A DNA stretch of 64,000 nucleotides, taken from Sophora flavescens (Eukaryota; Streptophyta; Magnoliopsida; Fabales; Fabaceae). Within the stretch, counting starts at the first letter, position 1, and the number at the start of each line of letters is the position of its first letter. The translations under genes and the position numbers were made by a program. Below are positions 1 to 10,392 of this stretch, piece after piece. A model generated the notes under the pieces. The model ran no database searches and was not told the DNA's origin. It saw only the letters and a list, made by a program, of their open reading frames with translations. Location: contig CM061063.1 of assembly GCA_030762895.1 (NCBI GenBank), positions 98,416,210-98,480,209 on the forward strand, in the 5' to 3' direction.

Positions 1-1013
1 TTCTCACTTCACTCAAGTGTTTAAGGATATACAACAATTCGCTCAATTTCCTCAAGGAATGAATTCTACCATAAGCTTGACTATCAACCAAATCTCTACT
101 TTATTAATGAAAACAATTAAGAATTAAGAGGTCTTTTGCTTTGGTTGTAACGGGGCCATGGGATTAATCGTTAGGTGGGGAAACCAAGAAAAGGAAATTT
201 CACGTAGGCTAAACAAAATATCAAGCATTGCAAAGCATGACACCTTCTAAAATACCTTTTTGGGTTTTGATTCATTCTTCCACCTTTCTTTCTTTCTTTT
301 CATTAAATTTCTCACTTTCTTTTGTCATCACCTTCTCTATACTCCTTTTTATTTTTATTTTTGATTTGGAGAAGGGGAGATTTTCAATTCAAGAGAAACA
401 TTTTGACTTTCTCATCCCATACTTTTTCAACTACCTTTTTACCCTTTTTGTAATACTTTAAAAGGTGCCAAACCAATCATATTCATCAAAGTAATTCAAG
501 GTACCAAGAAAAGTATTTTATTCTTTCAAACTCAAAATTGGGCAACTAAGGGGTAGCATTTCATCTTTCAAAGCTCAGAAGGCCGGAAAAATACCTAGTG
601 CCTCAATCATTATCAAAATGTTTTCAAAAATTTTTAAGCTTCAAAACGGTTTCAAGTCAAATTCTAGAGACTACAATCCAAGAGGAATAAAACACTCTAA
701 CAACAAAGAATGGGGTAGATTTAATGAGTACCCCTTTTTGGCTCAAAACTCTCACATTTAGTAGTTCAAAAATCAATGAGAAACACAATTCTACTGAACC
801 ACATGCTAATTATCAACTATCAACGATCATCTCAAGCATTTTTTATTTGTAGCCTCATCACAAGAATAAAAAATTGGGTTCAAAAATTCACTATCTCAAT
901 TTATTTGGCACTCAGTTCTCACAATTGGATGCATAATCTAAGCAAGGGGCAATCTATTCATGTGATCATACAAAACTATGCCAAAATGAATGCAACATGA
1001 AAAATACAAAAAT

Positions 1014-1055
1014 ACCCCTACCCCAAGCTTAAAAACTTACATTGTCCCCAATGTA
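1014..1055 (-). promoter_or_regulatory. Hairpin plus internal polypurine-like tract (element A)
   Basis: On the minus strand a 7-bp stem with loop GGGA (TACATTG/CAATGTA, 1038-1055) is followed by AAGCTTGGGGTAGGGG (1014-1030). The module recurs at the same place in B1, B2, D and E and resembles the module at the true polypurine tract beside the 3' LTR. It may be an extra plus-strand priming site; that role is inferred. Confidence 0.6.
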
Positions 1056-1179
1056 AATAATCAAGTCGGAGAGAGGAGAAAAATAAAATAAATAAAATAA
1101 AAAAATAAATTTTGGAACAACTCACCGAGGTGGTAGCTGGTGTTGGCTCACATTCCAGTCAAAAGCTTGTTGGAAATTG

Positions 1180-1410
1180 TGTCACGGCCGTGAGGCTTAT
1201 CACGGGCAGGCCGTGATCAGTTCTGGTCCAAAGGATGAAGCCTGTCACGGCCGTGACCTTCATCACGGCTAGGCCGTGATGCTCTCTGATCTTCAGGGAC
1301 CTCACATCACGCCCGTGATGGGCATCACGGCCAGGCCGTGATGCTCTCTGATCTTCATGGCTGGATCATCACGACCGTGACCAGGGTCACGGCCTGGGCG
1401 TGATGGTTGC
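1180..1410 (-). repeat. Palindromic CACGGCCGTGA repeat array in the 3' UTR of A
   Basis: Several units pair the palindrome TCACGGCCGTGA with a second, imperfect copy (ATCACGGC, two bases, GGCCGTGAT), separated by spacers containing TTCTG. The same units form the U3 array in this element's LTR (8141-8490) and the arrays of element D. B and E lack them at the equivalent UTR position. Confidence 0.85.
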
Positions 1411-1618
1411 TGACTTTGTTTCTCCCTGCCCTTATTGCTTCTCCTTCCTTCTTTCCCTGAAAACACTTAACAAATCTATAAATTTATGATTATTTACTCT
1501 TGATCTTCTCAAATTATTCAAGAGCTAAATTCGAAAACAAAAGGAAAAAGAAAAGAAAACTTAGGTTGCCTCCCAATAAGCGCTTCTTTAACGTCACTAG
1601 CTTGACGGGTCAGCGATC

Positions 1619-2889
1619 TCAAGGATCACGAAGGCGCACAGCTGTGGCCAATCTCTCGATGTCACCACCCAAGTAGGCCTTGAGTCTTTGGCCATTGACT
1701 TTGAAGGTCCATTTTGAAGTAGGATCCTCCACTTCTATAGCTCCATGAGATGAGACTTCCTTGACAACGAACGGTCCCGACCACTTAGACTTTAACTTGC
1801 CCGGAAACAATCTCAGCCGGGAATTGAATAAAAAACCAGTTGTCCCGGCTGAAATGATTTCAGCACGATCTTCTTGTCATGATAAGTCTTGACTCGCTGC
1901 TTGTAAATAGATGCATTCTCATATGCATTAAGGCGAATCTCCTCTAATTCATACAGCTGATGGAATCGCTTCTCACCCGCCAGAGTGGCATCAAAATTCA
2001 AGAACTTCAATGCCCAAAAGGCTCGATGCTCCAACTCTACGGGTAGATGACATGCCTTCCCATAGACCATCTGAAACGGAGATAACCCCACAGAAGTTTT
2101 CAGTGCAGTCCGGTAAGCCCACAAGGCATCGTCAAGCTTCTTCGCCTAATCTTTTCATGAAGTGGCCACAGTTTTTTCCAGAATTCTCTTAATCTCCCAG
2201 TTAGAGACCTCCGCTTGCTCATTTGTTTGCTGATGATATGGAGATGCCACCTTATGCCTCACATCATACTTGGTCAACACATGGCTCAGTTGTGAGTTGC
2301 AAAAGTGAGATCCCCCATCACTTATAAGGACCCTCGGGACACCGAACCGGGCAAAGATGTTCTTCTTGATGAACTTGACTACTGTTTGGGCATCATTCTT
2401 CGGTGTTGCAATGGCCTCCACCCATTTAGAAACATAGTCCACTGCCACCAAGATATATTGATTGGAGAATGAAGGTGGAAGTGGACCCATAAAATCTATG
2501 CCCCATCAATCAAATACTTCAACCTCCAACATATTCTGCAGTGGCATCTCATCCCTTTTAGATATGTTCCCAGTCCTTTGGCACTTGTCACAACTCTTCA
2601 CATGATTGAAAGAGTCCTTGAAGATTGAGGGCCAAAAGAGCCCAGATTGGAGGACCTTTGCAGCTGTCCTATCCCCATTGTAATGTCCACCATATGGAGA
2701 GTTACGGCAATGCCACAAAATTTTCTTCGCTTCCTCTTGACTAACGCACCTCCTCCACAAGCCATCCGGTCCAACCTTGAACAGAAATGGATCATCCCAC
2801 ATGAAATGGTTGGCATCCCGGAAGAATTTTTTCTTTTGTTGCCAAGTGAGGTGTTCTGGAACAGTGTTGGCTGCCTTGAAAGTTGCCAT
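1619..2889 (-). pseudogene. Athila integrase, broken
   Basis: This integrase would join cDNA to host DNA. The zinc-binding part (histidines around HCRNSPYGGHY, then CDKCQ) ends at a TGA at 2506-2508, and the catalytic core follows in the same frame. The acidic triad is readable: D in WGIDFMGP, D in ISDGGSHF and E in NEQAEVSN, where the family usually has NGQAE. Two more in-frame stops lie near 2155 and 2146. The C-terminal part has the Athila signature ELEHRAFWAL and YHDKKI, then a frameshift near 1830 before the PGKLKSKWSGPF segment. It is a clear homologue but not functional. Confidence 0.9.
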
Positions 2890-4476
2890 GTTGGCAAACC
2901 AAGGTCTTTCATGCACCAGAAATAAGGCCTCATCCGGGAACTCATCCCAAATGTCCTTTTCTTCTACAGTAACCTCTTCATTCACCAATCGAGATAAGTG
3001 GTCAGCCACCACATTTTCGCTGCCCTTTTTGTCCTTAATGACTAAGTCAAATTCCTGCAACAATAGAATCCATCTTATGAGTCTTGGTTTTGAATCTAAC
3101 TTAGTCAACAAATATTTAATTGCAGCATGATCAGTAATAACAGTGACTTGGGATCCAATCAAGTATGAATGAAATTTTTCCAATGCAAACACTATGGCTA
3201 GCAACTCATTTTCAGTTGTTGCATAATTTATTTGGTTCTCATTGAGAACCTTGATAGCTTAGTGAATGGCATGGAAAAACTTTTCCTTCCGCTGTCCCAA
3301 AACTGCCCCAACTGCATAGTCACTGGCATCACACATTAATTCAAATGGTGACTCCCAGTTGGGTGCAACAAGAATGGGAGCGGTGATCAATTTTTCTTTC
3401 AAAATCTGAAAAGAGGTAAGGCAAGCATTATCAAACACAAATGGTGTGTCCTTGTTCAAAAGGCCACACATCGGCTTTGCTATCTTTGAGAAGTCTTTGA
3501 TGAACCGCCGGTAAAAGCCTGCATGCCCAAGAAAACTCCTCACACCCTTGACATTCACTGGTGGAGGTAGTTTCTCAATTACATCAACCTTGGATTTATC
3601 CACTTCGATCCCCTTAGCTGAAATCTTGTGCCCAAGCACAATACCCTCCTGCACCATAAAATGACACTTCTCCCAATTTAAGACTAAATTGGTGTCCATG
3701 CACCTCTTTAACACAGCAGCAAGGTTAGTCAGACAATTATCATAAGAGGAACCGAAAACAGAAAAATCATCCATGAAAACTTCAATGAATTTTTCTACCA
3801 TATCAGAGAAAATGGAAAGCATGCACCTTTGAAATGTTGTAGGCGCATTATAGAGACCGAAAGGCATCTTCCGATAGGCAAAAATTCCAAAAGGACATGT
3901 GAAGGCAGTTTTCTCTTGGTCTTTCGGGTTAACCGTAATTTGGTTATAACGCGAATAACCATCTAGGAAACAATAATAAGCTTGCCCGGCCAACCTCTCC
4001 AACATTTGGTCCATGAATGGAAGTGGGAAGTGATCTTTCCTAGTAGCTTGATTCAGCTTCCGGTAATCTATACACATTCGCCAACCGGTGACCGTTCTAG
4101 TTGGGATCAACTCATTCTTCTCGTTAGTCACGACGGTCATGCCACCTTTCTTGGGAACCACTTGCACCGGACTCACCCAAGCACTATCGGAAATTGGATA
4201 AATCATTCCAGCTTCAAGGAGTTTCAGTAACTCCTTCCTTACCACTTCTTTCATTGTAGGATTGAGCCTCCTTTGCGGTTGGACCACCGGTTTAAATTCA
4301 GCCTCCATCATGATCTTGTGCATACAAAATGTGGGGCTAATACCTTTCAAATATGAGATGGACCATCCAATTGCTGTTTTATGCTCTCGAAGCACCCTTA
4401 CAAGTTTCTCCTCTTCCAACCTGGACAATACATTGCTCACTATGACAGGGTCTTCACCATTCTCACCAAGAAACAC
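2890..4476 (-). pseudogene. Athila reverse transcriptase-RNase H, broken
   Basis: The RT fingers and palm are well preserved: WVSPVQVVPKKGG, WRMCIDYRKLNQAT, the first catalytic aspartate in CFLDGYSRYNQI, the MPFGLYNAPTTFQRCM block, and the FMDDFSVFG catalytic core, then FLGHAGFYRRFIKDFSKIA. The RNase H begins at FELMCDASDYAVGAVLGQ. A TAA at 3259-3261 interrupts it, and the frame resumes to VVADHLSRL. A frameshift near 4470 separates this ORF from the upstream linker. These domains would copy genomic RNA into cDNA in a virus-like particle. Confidence 0.92.
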
Positions 4477-5197
4477 ATTTCAAGTGGGGAGGTAGAGGTT
4501 TAAGCTCTAACTTGAGCTTCTCTTGGCTTTCATCCTTTTTGAGCTCTTCTTTCTTAGTGTTGACAGCATGTTGCTTGGGTTGAGCTTCCAAATCACGCAA
4601 ACATTCCTCTATTTCCTTCTCCTCTTCCTCATCAAGATTTTCAATAGAATTCAAAATTACCTTCTCAATAGTTTAGGAATGGTGCTGATGTGCAAAGACT
4701 TCTTTAGCCGCTACATCCACAATATCCATGCGGAAACAATTCTCTTCATCACTCGATCGATGCATAGCTTCAAATACACTGAAAGTGACCTCTTCATCTT
4801 GCACTCTGAGTCGAAGTTGGCCTTTTTGTACATCTATCAAAGCACGACCAGTTGCTAGAAAAGGTCTCCCTAAGATAAGTGGAACTTCTGCATCTTCCTC
4901 CATGTCTAATATCACAAAATCCGCTGGGAAGATAAACTTATCCACTTTAACCAAAACATCTTCCAGAATACCATAAGGACGCTTGATTGATCTATCAGCT
5001 AGTTGCAATGACATCCTTGTTGGTTTCACTTCACCACCTCCAAGCTTGTTCAAAATTGAAAGCGGCATCAAATTGATACTCGCCCCCAAGTCACATAAGG
5101 CCTTCCCAATAGCAACACTCCCAATTGTGCAAGGGATTATAAAACTACCAGGATCTTTAAGCTTCGGAGGTAGCTTCCTTTGTAGTATCGCACTACA
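4463..5197 (-). pseudogene. Athila aspartic protease and linker, broken
   Basis: The retropepsin-like protease has its active site in CDLGASINLMPLSIL and the flap and second motif in PLILGRPFLATG. It would cut the Gag-Pol polyprotein. The stretch lies in the gag frame, preceded by a TAG (GAG to TAG in comparison with B) at 5198-5200 and followed by a TAA at 4673-4675. The linker at 4463-4654 is acidic and lysine-rich and ends PPHLKCV just before the frameshift into RT. In B and E the sequence after the protease diverges here into a basic tail. Confidence 0.9.
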
Positions 5198-7054
5198 CTA
5201 TTCTGTCAAGGCAACAATCTCATCTTCTTTGAACTTTCTTTTCTTCGTGAGTAACTCCTTCATGAACTTGGCATAAGTGGGCATTTGCTCTAGTGCTTCA
5301 GCAAAGGGTATGTTGATCTGTAACCTCTTGAAGATGTCAAGAAATTTGGTAAACTTCTCTTCCTTCTCCTTATTCTTGCTTAAGTGAGGATATGGCAACT
5401 TTACATAAGAGGGGATCACTTGAGGCTTGTCTCCATCTTTCAAAATCTGACTTTTACTCCTCCTCAAAATTGAGTTTTCATCTACTAGCTTTTCCCTCTT
5501 GTCTTTTTCTTCTTCCTCTAGTACAACCTCTTCGCCTTTTTCTTCATTCAACTCAGTTTCTTTAGCAATCACCTCTGTTTTTTCAGCAACTCTCTCATTT
5601 TTCAACAAAGGCTCACCTTCTTTCTCAAGACTTTTACCACTCCTCAAAACAATAGCCTTATAATGCTCTTTAGGATTTATTTGAGTATTACCTGAAAAAT
5701 TGCCGCTAGATTGTTCCGCTAGTTGCTTTGCAATTTGTCCCACTTGAACCTCCAAGTTCTTTATGGATGCATCGGTGTTTTTCTGGTTTGACATGGACAT
5801 TTGCATGAATTGATTGAGGGTGTTCTCCAAAATAGAAGTCCGGTCTTGAGGCGGTTGTGTAGGAAGAGGCTGTGTGGGATGAGGCTTGCTTGATTGTCCG
5901 ACATCTTGTTTCCAACCAAAACTTGTTTGGTTCCTCCACCCTTGGTTGTAATTGTTGGAATATTGATTGTTACCTTGCCGCCCATAGTTCCCCATATAAT
6001 TAGCTTCCTCATGGGAACTAGGTGTGGCCTCACAATTTCCATTATCATGCTCTCCTCCACAAAAATCACATCTCATTACCTGTTGAGGTGGCATGGTTTG
6101 GAGTTGTTGTGGGAGTTGAGCTAGTTGCTTGGTGATGGACTCAAGTTGTTATGTCATGAGCTTATTTTGAGCCAAAAGTGCAGTTTGTGAGTTTAACTCC
6201 AACACTCCCCTTCTTGATGTGGGACCTCGATCATGATGCATAAGGTAGTCATTCGATGCCATAGCCTCTATCAAAACCAATGCTTCCTCCGGTGTCTTTG
6301 TGTTCATGGAACCTCCAGGTAAGGCATCCAACATATACCTGGTTGACAGCCTCAATCCATTGCAAAATGTTTGCATTTGGATAAGATCATCAAACCCATG
6401 ATTTGGACATCTTCGGAGCAAATCTTTGAACCTTTCCCATGTGTCATGAAGAGTCTCTCCCTCTTGTTGAGCAAAGCTTGTGATATCACCCCGTGTCTTC
6501 ACAAATCTTGAGGCGGGAAAGAACCTTGCAAGGAATTTAGCCTCTAAGTTGTCCCATGTAGTGATGCTCCCCCTTGGTTGAGATTGGAGCCAAGACTTGG
6601 CTCTATCTCTTAGAGAGAAAGGAAACAACCTTAGGAGAATTGCATCATCGGAAGCACCATTTATCTTCATCGTATCACATAACTCCAGGAAGTTGGCGAC
6701 ATGATTATTAGGATCCTCTTTCTCCAACCCGGCAAATTGATTTTGTGCAACCATATTCAAGAAAGCCGGCTTGATCTCAAAATTGTTGCAATCCACTGGA
6801 GGCCTCACTATGCTAGTGACATGCCGATTGACATTTGTATTGGCATAATCACAAAGTGTCCTCCGTGGTGGAGCACCTCCACCATTGCCTGCCATCTTAA
6901 GTGGTTCTTGATGAACTTGAGAAGTGGAGGTCTCTTGTTCTCTTTCTTGTTGTTCTAACAGCTTCTGCTGTCTTGCTTCTTTCCGATTCTTCCTAGCCGC
7001 TCTTTCTATTTCAGGATCGTAGAGAAGTTGGTAAGCTGGGACAGTACCTCGCAT
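5198..7054 (-). pseudogene. Athila Gag, broken
   Basis: This structural protein would form the particle and bind genomic RNA. The start MRGTVPAYQ at 7054 matches the starts of B and E. The Retrotrans_gag domain contains LRDRAKSWLQSQPRGS and KFLARFFP, and a short zinc knuckle CDFCGGEHDNGNC (C-X2-C-X3-H-X4-C) follows. A TAA at 6149-6151 replaces the CAA seen in B, and the same frame continues to 5198. After the knuckle come Gln/Asn-rich sequence and a charged Lys/Glu region leading to protease. Only stops, no frameshift, are seen within gag. Confidence 0.92.
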
Positions 7055-7237
7055 GCACAAATAAGACTAGACACCAAGAATGTTAGCAGTAAATGACAGC
7101 ACACAAACAGCAAATAAAATAGAAAAAACTATGACAACAAAACAGAAAAAAGAATATGACAGCAAACAGTATAAAAAAACAGAAATTTTTTTGCTTAAAT
7201 TAGTAATCGAAATGGGTATGCTAATATTGAAACACAG

Positions 7238-7255
7238 TACCTGACAACGGTGCCA
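7238..7255 (-). other. Primer binding site of element A (tRNA-Asp type, mutated)
   Basis: The minus strand reads TGGCACCGTTGTCAGGTA, a decayed match to the TGGCGCCGTTGCCGGGGA seen intact in B1 and B2, which is complementary to the 3' end of plant tRNA-Asp(GTC). It lies 6 nt from the LTR end. Confidence 0.8.
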
Positions 7256-7261
7256 AAAACT

Positions 7262-8706
7262 TGTTGACGAATCTAGGAAAATATACCTAGTCGTACAAGT
7301 AATATAGTGGTGAGACCGATTATCGTTCCCACGAGGACTGTGACAAGTACTAGCACATACCGAATCAATTACTATCTAAGTGGATATTTGGATCAAAGGG
7401 AGCTCAATCATAAATATCAAGCCCAATCAGATTTAAAACCTAAAATAAACAAAATAAAGGGAAAAGTTCTTTTTGGATTTTTGTCGAACACTTGGAAGGC
7501 AGAGAAAATGATTCTTCAAATATATAAAAGATGTTGGGATTAGGTTCACCAAACCTCATTCCCATGCAATGAAATGACCAATAACACAGTTTCTACTTCA
7601 AATATGACAATCAATCTACTAGATTACTCAAACCCTAATCCCTTAGATGATAAGAGCCTAAATCCCCAAATTAAACCCTAATTCCTTAGGAGGCTTAATT
7701 AGTGAATTTGCATGACGATTAAGGATTACACGATTGCTAATAAACCTAAATCGATTCCTAGATGCAAGGTTTACTAGGTGGTTGATTTCAGGTCTAGTTC
7801 TAATACGAATTTTCCAATTGCATACCAAAACAATAATCAAGTCATGGGGGATCGCGCCACAACAAGCATTAAGCATGGAAATCAATCACTCATAAAGAAT
7901 CAAAGACTGTATTAAAAAGTCAAGTCAAATACATGGAGAATTCAGAAATAGTTACATCTAATCCCAACAATAGGAGTTTAGCTACTCATGATCATAGCCA
8001 AAATCAAAGAAATAGAGATGAAGAAGGGAAGAAACTCCAAGGAATCCTTGTGCAGCAGCCCTAGTTCAGAGAGAGAGTCTTAGGGTTTCCAAAAACTATT
8101 TTCTTCTGTTCTGCTCGTGCCTATTTATAGATTAGGATTCGCGTCACGGCCGTGATGGCCATCACGGCCAGGACGTGACGTGTTCTGCCTTGGCGTGCTT
8201 TCAAATTTTGGAGCATCACGGCCGTGATGCTCATCACGGCCGTGATCCGTTCTGTCTGGTGAGGGTATATGTCACGGCCGTGACGTGCATCACGGCTAGG
8301 CCATGACAGCTTCTGCCTGTTAAGGGTCTGGTTCAGCTGGCCTGTCACGGTCGTGATGGTCATCACGGCCAGGCCGTGACAGCTTCTGACCTATGCCTTC
8401 TTTCTTCTCAATTATTACTCGATCATGGCCGCGATGGGCATCACGGCTAGGCCGTGATGGGCATCACGGCTAGGCCGTGATGGGCTCTGCTTGGCTCATT
8501 TTCTTCACTTTTCAAGCCCTATCCTCATCCAAGCTCCATCATGGCTGATCCTAAGCATTTTATCCTTAATTTCTGCAAAACAACACCACACAATCGCCTT
8601 ACCCGTTCCAAGGGAAAATCTAACAGAAATCAATTTAAATATGCCTAAACTATATGCAAATGCATGCAAAAATGTACAAGAATAATGAGGTGAAATCACA
8701 CTCATC
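7262..8706 (-). repeat. 5' LTR of element A (~1445 bp)
   Basis: On the minus strand it begins GATGAGTGTGATTTCACC (terminal T altered) at 8706 and ends ATTCGTCAACA at 7262. U3 holds the CACGGCCGTGA array (8141-8490), followed by a TATA box CTATAAATAG at 8121-8130. The U5 end has an 18-nt hairpin, CTAGG/CCTAG, at 7273-7290. U3 looks like that of element D and U5 like that of element B, so the LTR appears mosaic. Confidence 0.88.
8121..8490 (-). promoter_or_regulatory. U3 promoter of A: palindrome array plus TATA box
   Basis: About five irregular units of roughly 70 bp, each built on CACGGCCGTG and GGCCGTGAT palindromes with TTCTG spacers, lie at 8141-8490. The next sequence downstream in the direction of transcription is CTATAAATAG (8121-8130). 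The position is that of an upstream promoter or enhancer; function is inferred. Confidence 0.65.
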
Positions 8707-9894
8707 CTGCAGGCTACTGTCGGTGATTTCATCATTAATGGCCACTAGAGCTTCCCCCAAGCTCTTTTGGATATTGCCCCGAACCTCCTTCATATCTTCA
8801 AAAACATTCAGTTGCCCCTTTATGTGGACCGTGACCAACCTATTTGGTGTGGGTGTGATTCTAGTTTGTTGCCTTTCAAGGAGGCTTATGACTTCCATCA
8901 CCCTCATGGCCAATGCAAGCACTGGGGTAAATTGATTTGGTCAGGATCAGTTCCTCCTTCTAGGTCTTTCTTGATGTGGAGGTTGATACATGGAAAGCTT
9001 CCAACAAATGAGAACCTGCGTGCTAGAGGTTGTGTGTCTGTTTCTATGTGTTGTCTATGTGGTTCTCATGTTGAATCCTCTCAGCATCTTTTCTTTGAAT
9101 GCCAATTTGCCGTCCAAACATGGATGTGGCTGCAGAGTAAGTTAAACTGCTCTGTTAGCTATGCCTCAGCCTTGGATGTTCTGCAAATTTGTGATGCTAA
9201 GTGCAGCCCGCAATTGAATGACGTGTATCTTGCTGCGGTTCTTAACACAATTTGGTCCATATAGTTTTGCAAGAACCAATGTAGATTTAGTAATGTCAAC
9301 ATCAGTTGGAGATCATCCTGCTCTATGATCCTGTCTCAAACCTCCCTAGCTGGTTCGTTATCAAAAGGTCATATGTTCAGTTCTATTGCGGAGTTTCAGG
9401 TGCTTAAAAGCTTTACTGTAACAACTCATGCCCCTAAAGCTCCTACTATTAAACAAGTAGATTGGTTCCCTCCCTCCTTTGGTTGGTTAAAGTGTAACAC
9501 TGATGGGGCTGCCAAGGGATGCCCTGGCCATGCTGGTGCTGGTGGCATTTTCAGAAACTCCCTTGGAGATTCCTTTGGTTGCTTCTCCTCCTATGTTGGA
9601 ATTACTTCTGCTTTTCTTGCAGAGCTCAGTGCTGTCATGATTGCCATTGAGCTTGCCTTCAAGAAAGGTTGGAAAAACATCTGGTTTGAGTGCGACTCTA
9701 CCTCGGTCGTTGCTTCAACTAAATTTCATTCTTTAGTCCCTTGGAAAATCAGAGTCAGATGGAGAAATTGCATGGTGATTGGTGATCAGTTGAATTTAAT
9801 TTTTACTCATATTTTTAGGGAGGGCAACCATTGTGTTGATAAGCTAGCTTCCTTTTGCCTCTGGCTCTATTTATACTTGGTGGGATAATTTTCC
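8707..9894 (+). pseudogene. LINE ORF2 C-terminus: zf-RVT and RNase H
   Basis: The reverse-transcriptase-associated zinc-binding region is recognisable from LIWSGSVPPSRSFLMWRL, LRARGC and CCLCG with a later HLFFEC. RNase H follows in the same frame after a TAG at 9262-9264: the catalytic residues are seen in CNTDGAAKGCPG, FLAELSAV and WFECDS. A further stop (TAG) lies at 8746-8748. This copy keeps the ECDS aspartate that the minus-strand LINE has lost. The protein end is degraded near 9890. Confidence 0.85.
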
Positions 9895-10135
9895 GGATTT
9901 TGTAAAGGCTGATTTCTATCATGATAAACTGGGATTACCCCAGTTCAGGTTTAGATAGCTTTTCATGGGTCTTGGCTTAGTCCCCCCATGCTCTCTCTTT
10001 GTACTCTATTTCTTTATATTAATAATATCTTGTGGGTGTGCTGCAGATGATGGGTAGGGTCTGGGGTGCCAACCTAGTGGGGATGCCTGCCCCTATTGTG
10101 ATGCCTTTGCACACCTAGCCCTTTATTCAAAAAAA
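8707..10135 (+). mobile_element. L1-type LINE, 3' part, interrupted by element A
   Basis: From 8707 the plus strand reads, in frame, the region before the zf-RVT domain, matching the minus-strand LINE (FII followed by LLD). It continues through RNase H and a 3' UTR with the GGGGTGCCAACCTAG motif to a 7-A tail at 10129-10135. The missing 5' part should lie left of the window beyond element A. It meets the minus-strand LINE tail to tail at 10136. Confidence 0.85.
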
Positions 10136-10392
10136 CTATGTTGGCACCCCAACTACTAACAATCATCTGCCGCAAGCCAACATAATATTCAAGATAAAAA
10201 AGAGTACAAGGAAAAGCATGAGGGGACAATAAACCAAAACCCATGAGTGAAAAACAATCAACTGAACCTATAATTAGGCAAGCCAATACTATTACGAAAA
10301 GACTCGTCCCTAATAAAGTCAGGGACATTGTCCCACCAGGTAAAACAGTGGCTAGCCACACCATAGTTAGCTAAACCATCTGCACAACTATT
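10136..10392 (-). other. 3' UTR of the minus-strand LINE
   Basis: This is the non-coding tail after RNase H, with GCGGCAGATGATTG and GGGGTGCCAAC on the minus strand. The same motifs occur near the plus-strand LINE end and in the fragment at 31232-31325. No gene is seen. Confidence 0.6.

Larger units (their letters stand above)
1..1618 (-). other. 3' untranslated region of element A
   Basis: No credible gene is visible between the integrase end and the left edge. Read on the minus strand it holds a conserved block just after the coding region (GTGACGTTAAAGAAGCGC, then TTATTGGGAGGCAACC), a palindromic repeat array, a hairpin plus purine tract, and T/C-rich stretches. The same block follows the shorter coding regions of B1, B2 and E, which shows that those elements lost pol between protease and this point. 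Short ORFs here have no domain and are not conserved as proteins. Confidence 0.8.
1..8706 (-). mobile_element. Athila-type Ty3/gypsy element A, partial, degenerate
   Basis: This minus-strand LTR retrotransposon has a 5' LTR at 7262-8706, a tRNA-Asp-type primer site, and gag, protease, RT, RNase H and integrase in gypsy order, then about 1.6 kb of 3' untranslated DNA running off the window. By alignment with element D, its 3' LTR should begin about 220 bp to the left. Athila assignment rests on the DLGAS protease, the FMDDFSVFG RT core, the integrase tail with ELEHRAFWAL, and the tRNA-Asp primer. I count at least seven in-frame stops and two frameshifts, so it cannot make a polyprotein. There is no env-like ORF. 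It is inserted in a plus-strand LINE whose frame resumes at 8707. Its gag and protease closely resemble those of the gag-only elements B and E. Confidence 0.93.

Noticed and set aside
1..1618. Env-like ORF, as found in some Athila elements, in the 3' region of A
   Set aside because: No long ORF, signal peptide or membrane segment is seen between integrase and the left edge.
8141..8490. CRISPR array
   Set aside because: Units are irregular palindromes with related, non-unique spacers, in a plant LTR promoter.
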